64,000 nucleotides of DNA from the NCBI RefSeq assembly GCF_009002475.1, contig NZ_AP019860.1:868001-932000 (forward strand), in the 5' to 3' direction. Origin of the DNA: Candidatus Uabimicrobium amorphum (lineage in GTDB: Bacteria > Planctomycetota > Uabimicrobiia > Uabimicrobiales > Uabimicrobiaceae). Numbering within the stretch: the first letter of the stretch is position 1; each line of letters starts with the position of its first letter. A model generated the notes under the pieces. That model was not told the origin of the DNA. It did no database searches and saw only the letters and a list, made by a program, of their open reading frames with translations. Of the stretch, positions 1 through 8,249 are shown piece after piece. The translations under genes were made by a program, and so were the position numbers.

Positions 1-1
1 C

Positions 2-2389
2 AAAGAAGCACAAGAGCAACAACAAAAAATCGGTAAGCAATTAGAATCCTTACAAAAAATGGCGGACAACAAGTCTCTACAAAAATTGGGAGAACAAATG
101 TCTGCGAAATTACAAAAAGACCAAGCACAACTGAATGATCAAGCAAAAAAATTGCAGAAAGCTTTGGACAAAGTCAGCAAAAATGTTCCACAAAAAGACG
201 ACATGAAAGAAGCAAAAAAGTGGGCAGACGCCGCGCAAGAGAAAATGGAAGAGGCACAAAAGAAACTTGCAGAAAAAGACGCGAAGAGTGCTCAAGAGAA
301 ACAAGAGCGTGCTATTGAAAATTTAGACGCGATGAAAAGTTATTTGAAAAAATCTTTGGCAAAAATGAAGGACACACCGCAAAGCGATATGCAGCGAAAG
401 TTGGCGGCCGTGCAGAAAAAAATTGCCAATAGAATGCAAAAGCTTGGAGAAAAAGCTAAGTCACAGCAAATGCCTGAAATGAAAGACATCCTAAACGAGA
501 TGAATAAGGCAGCTCAACAGACAAAACAGGGAAACCAAGAAAAGCGTATTGCGGCACAAAAAAGTGCGTCGCAAAAGATGCAGCAGAGTATCAATAAACT
601 GCAAAAGAAGTTGGCCCAAGAAGGTAAGATGCAAGAGTTGCAAAAGCAACAGAAAAACATCGAGGACCAAGCCAAAGAGTTGGCAAAGAAATGGCAGAAG
701 AATGATCCGAAGTTAGCGGACAACATCAAAAAAGCCATGGAGAAAATGGAAAATGCACGCAAAGAAATCGCGAAGAAAGATTTTCCGCAGGCCGATAAGA
801 ATACCAAAAAGGCATTAGAAAATCTGCAAAATATGAAAAAAGATTTGCAGCAAATGATGGCCAACACCAAGAAATCAGATCTCGATATGCAAATGGCGCA
901 AGAAGATTTAGAGAATAAAGCGCGCAAAATGGCAAGTGATTTACAACGCATGTCGGAAAAAGAAAAAGGTGAACTGAAGAAGCAAGTTCAAAAAGCATTG
1001 GAAAACATGATGCAGGCAAGCCGCAAAATGAACAATGCAAACCGTAATATTGAAAGCCAGGACTTTAAAAATGCCTCGAAGAACCAAAAACAAGCTCTGG
1101 AAAATATACGCAAGACCATGCAAGAGATGCAAAAGAGTCTGAAAAAAGAAAATAAACAAAACAACGAACAGATGGCAAAACTTGGCAAAGAACAAGAGAA
1201 TTTGCAAAAGCGTACCGAAGAGATGATGAAGAACATGGAGAAGATGATGAAGTCACAAAAGATCTCTCCTGAAAACAAAAAGCGTATTGCCGAAGCAAAA
1301 AAGTCTGTGGAAAAAGCTGTTGAGAAAATGAAAAAGTCTCTAAAGAGACTGCGCAAGAAAAAGCCAAAAGACGCACAAAACGAGCAGAAAATGGCGCAGC
1401 GTGAACTTGAACAATCCAAGCGTACGCTTGACAACATGAAAAACGAACGTCTTACACAAAAGCAACAAAAACGCTTAGAGCAGCTACGCAAGCAGCAAAA
1501 AGAATTGAAAAAAGAAGCGCAACAGTTGGCGAAGCAGTTAGACTCCTTGAAGAAAAAGAAAGCGTCTAAGGCGGCAAAAGACGCCTCTCAGGACATGCAG
1601 AATGCCGACAAGAAAATGAAAGACCAAAAGACCACTCAAGCGGCCGAAGAACAAGAAAAGGCAGAGCAGCGCTTAAAACAAGCAAAACGCGAAGTGGAAA
1701 AAGAAAAGTGGAAGTACGAAAATCTACGCCAAGAAGAAATTATTTTTAACTTGAGCGGAGAATTGAAAGAGCTTGTGAAAGAGCAAACAGCGGTGTACAA
1801 TGACACCAAATCTCTAGACCAAAATACGAAGAAACACGGTATCACACGTCGTGACTTGATTGCTATTCGTCGCATTAGCAGTAGACAAAAAAAGCTTGTG
1901 GCGGAAATTGATAAGATCATGAAGAAGTTGGAAAAAGAAGATAGCCAAGTTTTCAACTGGATTTTGCGTAGAATTAGAGTGAACATGGATGAGACGGTGA
2001 AAAATCTACGCCGTCGCGACATGGGGATTTTGACTCAATCCCTACAAAAAGAAGCGATAGATCGTATGTCAAAACTTTTAGTGGCGTTAAAAGAAGAGCA
2101 AGATCGTCGCAAAAAACAAAATCAACAACAACAGCAACAGCAACAAGAACAACAAATGCAACAGCGTCCGCGAATATTGCCAACAATTGCTGAATTGAAA
2201 ATGATCAAAGATATTCAAATTGAGATCAAAAACAAAACACAGCGTTTGTTTAACAATATTAAAGACAAAAAAGTAATGGACAGTCTTACGCGTAAGCGTC
2301 TCGAACGACTTGGTTATGAAGAGGGAGACCTTGCTGAAATGACCAAGAGGTTTATCGAAAGTTTAGAAGGCAAATCCGGTGGTAACTAA
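2..2389 (+). CDS. Long coiled-coil protein, 5' end outside window
   Basis: The frame is open to the window edge (codons from base 2), so the first visible ATG at 59 is probably internal and at least 795 residues are seen. The protein is almost entirely Lys/Gln/Met/Glu-rich heptad sequence, predicted to form very long coiled coils. A short poly-Gln run (about residue 695) precedes a conserved-looking tail with the pattern P.IAELKMIKDIQIEI.NKTQ. That tail resembles C-termini of uncharacterised planctomycete proteins encoded beside BatA/VWA-type genes (family memory, not checked). No enzyme motif or membrane segment is visible. It lies 48 bases before a second coiled-coil gene and probably shares its operon. 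A structural or envelope role is only an inference; low sequence complexity makes distant matches unreliable. Confidence 0.75.
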   Translation, partial: KEAQEQQQKIGKQLESLQKMADNKSLQKLGEQMSAKLQKDQAQLNDQAKKLQKALDKVSKNVPQKDDMKEAKKWADAAQEKMEEAQKKLAEKDAKSAQEKQERAIENLDAMKSYLKKSLAKMKDTPQSDMQRKLAAVQKKIANRMQKLGEKAKSQQMPEMKDILNEMNKAAQQTKQGNQEKRIAAQKSASQKMQQSINKLQKKLAQEGKMQELQKQQKNIEDQAKELAKKWQKNDPKLADNIKKAMEKMENARKEIAKKDFPQADKNTKKALENLQNMKKDLQQMMANTKKSDLDMQMAQEDLENKARKMASDLQRMSEKEKGELKKQVQKALENMMQASRKMNNANRNIESQDFKNASKNQKQALENIRKTMQEMQKSLKKENKQNNEQMAKLGKEQENLQKRTEEMMKNMEKMMKSQKISPENKKRIAEAKKSVEKAVEKMKKSLKRLRKKKPKDAQNEQKMAQRELEQSKRTLDNMKNERLTQKQQKRLEQLRKQQKELKKEAQQLAKQLDSLKKKKASKAAKDASQDMQNADKKMKDQKTTQAAEEQEKAEQRLKQAKREVEKEKWKYENLRQEEIIFNLSGELKELVKEQTAVYNDTKSLDQNTKKHGITRRDLIAIRRISSRQKKLVAEIDKIMKKLEKEDSQVFNWILRRIRVNMDETVKNLRRRDMGILTQSLQKEAIDRMSKLLVALKEEQDRRKKQNQQQQQQQQEQQMQQRPRILPTIAELKMIKDIQIEIKNKTQRLFNNIKDKKVMDSLTRKRLERLGYEEGDLAEMTKRFIESLEGKSGGN

Positions 2390-2437
2390 TAATAATTCTG
2401 CCAGGAGAACTCTCCTGGCTTTTGAAGGAGTAAGGAT

Positions 2438-3523
2438 ATGAAAAAAACTCTGTGTATTTTATGGGTTTTGTTGTTTTCACTTGCGGTATTTGCACAAGAT
2501 GACGATGCGCCAATGCCAGGGCAAGATGACGAAAATAAACCTCCTGTACCTCGTGGACAACAACAACAAAAACCCCTCGACATGCTAAAAGATATCCAGA
2601 AAAAAATGGAATCGATTGAAAAAGACCTTCTACGCGGTGGTGTTGAAAAGAGACGTGTTTCCAAGAAAAAAATTCGCCAAGCAGTCGCAGAAGTAAAGAA
2701 TTCGGAAAAAAAGCAAAAAGAAGTGGCGGAAGATTTGGCGAAATTGTTAGAGCAAGATCAAAAGAAGCAGCAAGCTGCTGCGGAGAAAATTGAAAAATTG
2801 CTCAAGCAAAAAGACCAAGAAATCCAGAGAGAACTCATGGAGAAGAATCCACGTCGCCAGCAAGAAGTCGCAGAAAAAATAGAAGAATTTATGCGTACAC
2901 AAAAACAGCAACAAGCTGCGATCGATAAGCTGGAAAAATTGATGAAACAGTCAGGTATGGACCAAGAGAAAGTTTCGCAAGAGCTTGAGAGAATATTTGA
3001 CGATATGGAACATCAAAAAGACGTTTCGGAAACCATTGATAAATTGATTGAAAATATCAAGAGTCAAGAAGAGGCTATCTCGGAAATGGAAAGAACTTTC
3101 AAAAGTCTCGAAGAAAGCCAAGATAAAGTTGTGGATCGCATCAATAGAATTATCCAAGAGGCGAAAAAACAACAGCAAATGATGCCATCGTCTTCTAATC
3201 CTAAGCCGAAAAGTTTGAAGCAACAAAAGAGCAAAGGAAAGAAAAAAGAGAAGGAAAAAGGCAAAGGAAAGAAAAACGAAAAGAATAAGAAAAAAGGCGA
3301 CAAAGAACGCGGTAACAAGAGCAAAGATCGCGGGAAAAAACTCAACAAGAAAAATCCCGAAGATGATAATGAGCGCTGGGGAAATTTACCTCCGCACATT
3401 CGCGAGTTTATCCACGCAGACCGCAAGAAGAAAATAGAAGGTAAGTACAGCGAAGATATCTTGCGCTACTACGAAGAAATTGCTGGTGCAGGTACAAAAA
3501 AAGAAAAAGATAAAGACAAATAG
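2438..3523 (+). CDS. Secreted coiled-coil protein with Lys-rich tail
   Basis: The N-terminus (Lys-Lys followed by a hydrophobic core and VFAQ-DDD) is a clear signal peptide of about 20 residues. Residues 45-250 are Gln/Lys/Glu heptads, predicted coiled coil. Residues 255-310 form a nearly pure Lys/Gly/Asn/Glu basic tract. The last 50 residues contain WGNLPPHIREFI followed by ILRYYEEIA. This resembles the WG-LPP...YYE.L closing motif of small planctomycete secreted proteins encoded with VWA/BatA clusters (recalled, not searched). The ATG has a good AAGGAG site and follows the first coiled-coil gene by 48 bases, so the two are probably cotranscribed and may act together in the periplasm. The exact function is unknown. 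Confidence 0.8.
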   Translation: MKKTLCILWVLLFSLAVFAQDDDAPMPGQDDENKPPVPRGQQQQKPLDMLKDIQKKMESIEKDLLRGGVEKRRVSKKKIRQAVAEVKNSEKKQKEVAEDLAKLLEQDQKKQQAAAEKIEKLLKQKDQEIQRELMEKNPRRQQEVAEKIEEFMRTQKQQQAAIDKLEKLMKQSGMDQEKVSQELERIFDDMEHQKDVSETIDKLIENIKSQEEAISEMERTFKSLEESQDKVVDRINRIIQEAKKQQQMMPSSSNPKPKSLKQQKSKGKKKEKEKGKGKKNEKNKKKGDKERGNKSKDRGKKLNKKNPEDDNERWGNLPPHIREFIHADRKKKIEGKYSEDILRYYEEIAGAGTKKEKDKDK

Positions 3524-3569
3524 TCATGTGAAACATTGACTCTACTGGAAAGTCTTTATAAAATGAAAA

Positions 3570-3615
3570 CTGTTTATGTTACCATCTTATCATATGGTAG
3601 GTGGTAACATAACAG
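3570..3615. terminator. Inverted repeat after the coiled-coil operon
   Basis: The arms CTGTTTATGTTACCA and TGGTAACATAACAG pair over about 14 positions with one bulged base, around a 17-base loop. It begins 46 bases after the upstream stop. No T-run follows, so it is either a factor-dependent or mRNA-end hairpin or an operator for the next gene. Confidence 0.4.
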
Positions 3616-3654
3616 TCCTTATCCAAAACCATTTAAATCTAGTAAACACTATCC

Positions 3655-4449
3655 ATGGAAAAACGAAATAATATATTACTTATTATCACTGCAACTCTTC
3701 TGGCAACATGGGTGTTGCCATTTATTATTACTTCTGAAACAGCCACAAGTAAATCACAGGCACCAACCTTAAGCTCTTTTCTTATATTTGGTACTTACCA
3801 CAATGACAATTTACTTTTCCTAGTCCTCGAAGCGGCAAAAATATCTTTAACCATTAGTTTTTACGCGTTGGTGATCAGCGCTACTTTGTGTTTGTTAACG
3901 CTAGTGATCGATTTTTATATAAATTTTCCTTTTATGAACTACCTTTTGAAAATAGCCAACTATTTTCCACGGCTTTTCGTACTGATATTTTTTTCTGCCC
4001 TATTAAAACTACACCAAACGTCACACCTGTCTTTTTCACCTTCTTTCTATTTAATTTTAATTTTGGGAATTAGCGGAACATTTTTTTTATTGGCACAGAC
4101 CCACAAAGAAATTTCCGACGGTAAAAAAACACTGTACGTTCATTTTGCTTGTTCATTACCCATTCCCAAATATAAAATATTTTTGCGCCATGTTTTGCGC
4201 AACTCCATAACCTTTCCCATTAATATTGTAAAACAAATGCGTGACAATATTATGTTCATCGCGATTTTGCCGTTTACGGGTGTCGTTCATCTACAGCCGG
4301 AAGATTTAGGAGGACTTATCCACAAATATTTTTTACAACCAGATGCTTTTAATGAAGGATGGTGGATTTTAATTTTTCCATGTCTATTTTTAATATGGTT
4401 AATTTTTATTTTTGATTTGCTGACACAGTCTATTTTTTCTTCTCAGTAA
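3655..4449 (+). CDS. Divergent DppC/OppC-like ABC permease, orphan
   Basis: This is an inner-membrane protein of 264 residues with about five or six hydrophobic segments (near 8-27, 60-85, 95-118, 127-147, 198-215 and 232-256). Residues 148-190 resemble the cytoplasmic coupling (EAA) loop of the DppC/OppC peptide/nickel permeases: acidic start, YVHFACSL in place of YV.AARALG, then a FLRHVLRNSITFPINI helix. The C-terminal GGLIH...WWILIFPCLFLIWLIFIFDLL segment follows the DppC pattern as well. Divergence is strong and no ATPase, partner permease or binding protein lies nearby, so it may be a degenerate or repurposed remnant. Codon use is AT-rich and Phe/Leu-heavy. The fold assignment is moderately sure; transport function is not. 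Confidence 0.6.
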   Translation: MEKRNNILLIITATLLATWVLPFIITSETATSKSQAPTLSSFLIFGTYHNDNLLFLVLEAAKISLTISFYALVISATLCLLTLVIDFYINFPFMNYLLKIANYFPRLFVLIFFSALLKLHQTSHLSFSPSFYLILILGISGTFFLLAQTHKEISDGKKTLYVHFACSLPIPKYKIFLRHVLRNSITFPINIVKQMRDNIMFIAILPFTGVVHLQPEDLGGLIHKYFLQPDAFNEGWWILIFPCLFLIWLIFIFDLLTQSIFSSQ

Positions 4450-4765
4450 ACATTGTGGATGGATATACGTAATTTTGTTTATTTTTTTTCACAAAATGCA
4501 GAATATTTCACTACAATGGTATCTTGTACAAAACAAACTTGACAATTTATTTAATTCGAGTTACATTAGGTCGTGTTTGTAAACAAATTTTGCGATGAAG
4601 AAAAATTCGATAAATTGCACGCAAAATACCTACAAAATAAAATAGAAATTTAACTTGGTAAACGTTTTTTACAACACTTAAACATTCCTCGATATACCGT
4701 AAAAAATATTTGGCCATAGTTCGTTAATAGAAAGGCAAGCCTGTTACTAAGGCTAAATCTTGTAT
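4450..4765. other. AT-rich intergenic stretch, possible coding debris
   Basis: No gene is supported here. In the + frame containing 4578-4652 a short readable stretch runs to a TAA, continues in the same frame for about 27 codons (QHLNIPRYTVKNIW) and then meets a TAG. This could be decayed coding DNA, but nothing recognisable matches. It presumably also holds the promoter of the downstream synthase gene; I could not pick convincing promoter boxes. Confidence 0.25.
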
Positions 4766-6412
4766 ATGAAAGCTTCCGATTTATTTGTCAAATGTTTACA
4801 AGAAGAAGGCGTTGAATACATCTTTGGACTTCCAGGTGAAGAAAACGCCGATTTTATGATTTCGCTAAAAAAGTCCCCTATTAAGTTTATTCTTTGTCGT
4901 CATGAGCAAGCTGCCGCTTTTATGGCAGACGTCTATGGGCGATTAACGGGACGCCCGGGTGTATGTTTGGGAACCTTAGGTCCTGGAGCCACTAACTTGA
5001 TTACTGGGGTCGCAGATGCAAATATGGACCGTGCACCTCTTATTTGCCTCACCGGTCAGGCAGACTTGAAGAGAATTCACAAAGAATCTCATCAGGCGAT
5101 GGACGTTGTACAGATGTTCCGTCCTGTAACTAAGTGGAACACAACTGTTACACACCCTGACACCATACCTGAAATCGTACGTAAAGCCTTTAAAATCGCA
5201 ACAAGAGAAAAAATGGGAGCCTGCCACATTGAATTACCAGAAGATGTCGCAGCGTTAGAAACAAACGCTTCACCCATTAAGCCCGTTAAGACACGTCGAC
5301 CTTCCCCAGAGTACAAAGCTCTTGATCAAGCAATTAAACTAATCGAGACCGCTTCTCATCCAGTGATTCTTGCTGGTAACGGTTGTGTTCGTACACGTGT
5401 ATCGCAACAGCTACAATTGTTTGCCAAATACACAGGCATCGGTGTGATTAATACTTTTATGGCCAAGGGAGCTATTCCACGCAAAGATGAGCACTGTCTA
5501 TTTACTATGGGACTTCAATCTCGTGACCATATATCTATCGAAATGGAAAAAGCGGATGTTGTTATCGCCGTTGGTTTCGATATGGTTGAGTATCATCCGA
5601 GCTTGTGGAACAGAGGTAATAAAAAACAAATTATTAATATTGATTTTGAATCCGCAGAAATTGATGAAAACTATCACGTAACTGTTGATATCCATTCGGA
5701 TGTTGCAGGTGCTTTATGGTCTCTTAATGAGCACTTTAAGAATAGACCTGCTTTGCGAAAAACAGAGGATTACGCAGAAGTTCGTCAAGCAATGATTGAG
5801 GACTTTGCAGAACATAAAGACGATGATGCCGAAGGTGTCATTAAACCACAAAAGGTCTTGTGGGATGCACGAGAAGTTATGGGAGAAAACGATATCTTAC
5901 TCTCGGATGTTGGTGCCCATAAGATGTGGATTGCGCGTTATTTTCAGTGTGATCTTCCGAACACATGTCTCATTTCGAACGGATTTTGTTCAATGGGGTT
6001 TGCTCTTCCAGGAGCAATAGCTGCTAAAATTGTATATCCAAACAGCAATGTACTCGCCATTTGTGGTGATGCTGGAGTTCTAATGAATTTTCAAGACCTA
6101 GAGACTGCTGCTCGTATCAATGCCAATGTGGTAATCATGGTATGGGAAGACAGAGAATACGGTCTTATCAAATGGAAACAAATGAATCATTTTGGAGAAC
6201 ACTCCAAACTCGAATTCAACAACCCTGATTTTGTCAAGCTAGCAGAATCGTTTGGCTGTTGGGGTAAAAAAGTTACACACTCTAATCAAGTAAAATCTGT
6301 ATTAGAGGAAGCTTTTAGTGTAAATAAGCCTGCTATAATCACGTTAGATATTGACTATCGTGAAAATTTAAAACTCACCGAAAAACTTGGAAAAATCCAA
6401 GGCGTTTTGTAA
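4766..6412 (+). CDS. Acetolactate synthase-type ThDP enzyme (AlsS-like)
   Basis: This is a thiamine-diphosphate enzyme of the acetolactate synthase large-subunit family, condensing two pyruvates to acetolactate. The architecture is complete: an N-terminal PYR domain with GLPGEEN and the catalytic Glu in RHEQAAAFMAD, a central domain, and a C-terminal PP domain with GDAGVLMNFQDLETA, where the ThDP/Mg motif reads GDA instead of GDG. The ATG at 4766 (MKASDLF) fits the family start better than a TTG two codons upstream. No small regulatory subunit gene is adjacent, which favours a catabolic, overflow-type enzyme rather than a feedback-regulated IlvB. Its last 170 or so bases recur as a decayed copy at about 8009-8145. 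The 3' end also carries a short palindrome (6386-6401) that may belong to the promoter of the next gene. Confidence 0.85.
   Translation: MKASDLFVKCLQEEGVEYIFGLPGEENADFMISLKKSPIKFILCRHEQAAAFMADVYGRLTGRPGVCLGTLGPGATNLITGVADANMDRAPLICLTGQADLKRIHKESHQAMDVVQMFRPVTKWNTTVTHPDTIPEIVRKAFKIATREKMGACHIELPEDVAALETNASPIKPVKTRRPSPEYKALDQAIKLIETASHPVILAGNGCVRTRVSQQLQLFAKYTGIGVINTFMAKGAIPRKDEHCLFTMGLQSRDHISIEMEKADVVIAVGFDMVEYHPSLWNRGNKKQIINIDFESAEIDENYHVTVDIHSDVAGALWSLNEHFKNRPALRKTEDYAEVRQAMIEDFAEHKDDDAEGVIKPQKVLWDAREVMGENDILLSDVGAHKMWIARYFQCDLPNTCLISNGFCSMGFALPGAIAAKIVYPNSNVLAICGDAGVLMNFQDLETAARINANVVIMVWEDREYGLIKWKQMNHFGEHSKLEFNNPDFVKLAESFGCWGKKVTHSNQVKSVLEEAFSVNKPAIITLDIDYRENLKLTEKLGKIQGVL
6386..6401 (+). 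promoter_or_regulatory. Conserved palindrome, possible promoter element of OMP copy 1
   Basis: CTTGGAAAAATCCAAG is a 6-bp stem with a 4-base loop, inside the last codons of the acetolactate synthase gene. The matching site before the second paralogue (8120-8133) keeps TTGGA-4-TCCAA. In both copies TTGGA(A/T) is followed 17 bases later by TAAGAC, which could be weak -35/-10 boxes. The role as promoter or operator is inferred. Confidence 0.3.
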
Positions 6413-6422
6413 GACTTGATTT

Positions 6423-6516
6423 TAGGTGTTATGAGTAATCTATGTTTTTTCGGAAAAGCCAAAGTCTGAAGAATCGCAAATCACTTAATAACACCTAGAG
6501 CTATATTTTGAGGAGA
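6423..6516 (+). ncRNA. Structured 5' leader of OMP copy 1
   Basis: The perfect 10-bp outer helix TAGGTGTTAT (6423-6432) pairs with ATAACACCTA (6488-6497), enclosing a 55-base interior. Positions 6437-6470 are identical to 8170-8203 before the second paralogue and contain a small T-rich/A-rich stem around TTTTCGGAAAA and an unpaired GCCAAAGTCTG run. The helix closes about 14 bases before an AGGAGA ribosome-binding site (6511-6516). It does not match any riboswitch consensus I can recall. Confidence 0.45.
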
Positions 6517-6522
6517 ATTGGC

Positions 6523-7761
6523 ATGAATAAAGCAAAGTACTTGCTTCTAGGTTTATTGTTGTTCAGTCTAGTCTTTGCCCCTGCCCAAGAAGACAGCCTT
6601 TTAGGTGGTGATGGTGGCGACGATGCCGGCCTTTTTGGCGGTGGCGGCGACGATGATGGCGGCCTTTTTGGTGGCGGCGACAGCGGCGGCGACGACGGCG
6701 GCGACGGAGGCCTTTTTGAAGGTGGCGATGACAGTGCTGGCGACGACAGTGCTCTTGACGGCGATGACGCTCTTGACGGCGACGCTGAACTAGATGCTGC
6801 TGGCGATGACGCTGGTGATGATGCTGTAGACGCAACTTCAACAGAAGCGGAAGACTTTGAGGAAATGACTTTTACTTACCGCGATGTTCCGGTAACACCT
6901 GAAAGAAGAATCATTGATTTTTTCACTCCAGCTACCGTGGCGAGCTTCGAAGTTAACATCCTTCCTGGTATCGAAATTGAAGAAAATAACGAGGAAGAAT
7001 TTGATCTTGTTGAATACCACGTTCAATTTGGCCATATGATTGAAATGTCACCTAACCTATACGTTAGTGTAGGAGTGAAGTCTTCTATATACGATTTCAC
7101 ATTGGACAACTTTAACAATATCGTTGGCAATGACGAAAATGAAGTTTTCTACGCATTTGACCTACCACTAGCTCTTCACTTTGTGGCAAGCGATCAACTG
7201 ATGATTAGCTTAGAGGTAACTCCTGGTCTACACTCTGACCTACAAGGAGCTTTCGATGTACGTGACCTTCAAATTCGCGGTGGATTGAATGTTAGCTATG
7301 CTGTTAGTAACACCTTAGCCCTAATTCTTGGGGTTCATGTTATGCCTGACCAAACTAGCTACCGCGTAATCCCAGTTGGTGGAGTTGTATGGAGACCAGA
7401 CCCGCAATTGGAAGTTCGTGTATTGGCACCTTATGAAGCCAAGGCAATTTTTAACTTGAATAAATTCAATTTGAGCTTTATTGCTTTCTACGAAAGTATT
7501 TTCTTTGAGCATTTTCGTATAGACGATGACAATCAGTTCGCAGGTGGCCAAGATGACGATGTCAACTTTTATTCCATGCGTGCTGGACTTGGTGTTCGTT
7601 ATGAATTCACCAAAGGGTTCTTCCTAGAGCTTCTAGGTGGTGGAACTTGGGATGGTGAACTCGATTTCAACAAAAATGATGCTGCTGACCGATCTCTTGA
7701 AGGTGGACGTTTCTTCGCGAAGGTTGGTTTCACAGTCAATGCATCTATTTTTGAAGACTAA
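6523..7761 (+). CDS. Asp/Gly-rich outer-membrane-type protein, copy 1
   Basis: The start is ATG 6523, six bases after AGGAGA; a TTG upstream would place extra residues before the signal peptide. The 412-residue protein has a signal peptide (NKAKYLLLGLLLFSLVFAPAQ). It then has about 85 residues of acidic low complexity built from GGDD, GLFGGG and DD(S/A)A units, then about 300 residues of alternating hydrophobic/polar strands (for example EFDLVEYHVQFGHMIEMS, LALILGVHV, FFLELLGGG, FFAKVGFTVNASIF). The pattern suggests a secreted or outer-membrane beta-barrel with a hyperacidic, possibly cation-binding N-terminal linker. I do not recognise a named family. A close paralogue follows in tandem. Expression is probably governed by the structured leader upstream and a strong terminator downstream. 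Confidence 0.8.
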   Translation: MNKAKYLLLGLLLFSLVFAPAQEDSLLGGDGGDDAGLFGGGGDDDGGLFGGGDSGGDDGGDGGLFEGGDDSAGDDSALDGDDALDGDAELDAAGDDAGDDAVDATSTEAEDFEEMTFTYRDVPVTPERRIIDFFTPATVASFEVNILPGIEIEENNEEEFDLVEYHVQFGHMIEMSPNLYVSVGVKSSIYDFTLDNFNNIVGNDENEVFYAFDLPLALHFVASDQLMISLEVTPGLHSDLQGAFDVRDLQIRGGLNVSYAVSNTLALILGVHVMPDQTSYRVIPVGGVVWRPDPQLEVRVLAPYEAKAIFNLNKFNLSFIAFYESIFFEHFRIDDDNQFAGGQDDDVNFYSMRAGLGVRYEFTKGFFLELLGGGTWDGELDFNKNDAADRSLEGGRFFAKVGFTVNASIFED

Positions 7762-7841
7762 TCCTAAACGAGTATCATTATTTATTTGACATCCTTATAT
7801 GTGCGAATATAGTTCTTGAAATTATATTCCGAATTAAATTT

Positions 7842-7888
7842 ATTACTATTTCAATAATGCGTTTTGGTTATTGAAATAGTAATTTTTT
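7842..7888 (+). terminator. Rho-independent terminator after OMP copy 1
   Basis: The perfect 16-bp stem ATTACTATTTCAATAA (7842-7857) pairs with 7868-7883 around a 10-base loop and is followed by a T-run (7883-7888). The homologous hairpin after copy 2 keeps pairing despite base changes. Confidence 0.85.
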
Positions 7889-8008
7889 CTTACTCAAAAC
7901 AAAACATAACCACTTATACCCACACCAAAAATCTGCAACAAACTTCGCAAAATACAAAGACCTAGCCCCTTAGCTAAAAATAATTAAAGATACTCCTTCA
8001 CAATTTAA

Positions 8009-8145
8009 GTTTGCTTGGGTAAAATTACACACTCCTGTATAACAGGAAACTATAATTTAATGAGCTGCTATAATTACGTTGGGTATCAACCAACGCAAAA
8101 ATTTAAAACTCACCAAAATTTGGATAAATCCAAGGTGTTTTATAA
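8009..8145 (+). pseudogene. Decayed 3' end of an acetolactate synthase copy
   Basis: This stretch aligns base for base with the last 170 or so bases of the acetolactate synthase gene at 4766-6412. Shared blocks include TTACACACTC, CTGCTATAAT.ACGTT, AATTTAAAACTCACC and AATCCAAGG.GTTTT. The terminal codons Ile-Gln-Gly-Val-Leu-stop survive through synonymous changes, but several indels (including a 2-base loss before the terminal block) destroy the frame. Weaker resemblance may reach back to about 7940. It shows that the duplication which made the two OMP genes also included the synthase gene, whose second copy was then lost except for this end. Confidence 0.75.
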
Positions 8146-8153
8146 GACTTTAT

Positions 8154-8243
8154 TTTAGGTGTTATGAACAATCTATGTTTTTTCGGAAAAGCCAAAGTCT
8201 GAAAAATTGTACATCCAGCACCTAAAGCTATATTTTGAGGAGA
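8154..8243 (+). ncRNA. Structured 5' leader of OMP copy 2
   Basis: The outer helix TTTAGGTG (8154-8161) pairs with CACCTAAA (8219-8226); the helix register is shifted relative to copy 1 but pairing is kept. The 34-base interior core 8170-8203 is identical to copy 1 although flanking bases differ. AGGAGA (8238-8243) follows, then the start codon at 8250. Confidence 0.45.
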
Positions 8244-8249
8244 ATTGGC

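Noticed and set aside
514..1491. Long minus-strand open frames opposite the first coiled-coil gene
   Set aside because: They arise from the Lys/Gln codon bias of the + strand gene (Phe/Leu/Cys-rich antisense) and have no start signals or family resemblance.
4578..4740. Possible pseudogene before the acetolactate synthase gene
   Set aside because: A readable frame interrupted by TAA and TAG is visible, but no similarity to any family or to other parts of the window could be established.
4766..6412. ThDP enzyme as the PigD counterpart of the biosynthetic cluster
   Set aside because: It has acetolactate synthase motifs and length, lies 15 kb from the cluster and is linked by duplication to an OMP gene instead.
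6423..6522. Leader as a known riboswitch (GEMM/c-di-GMP, preQ1, SAM types considered)
   Set aside because: None of the consensus loops or tetraloop-receptor elements I can recall are present; left as an unnamed structured leader.
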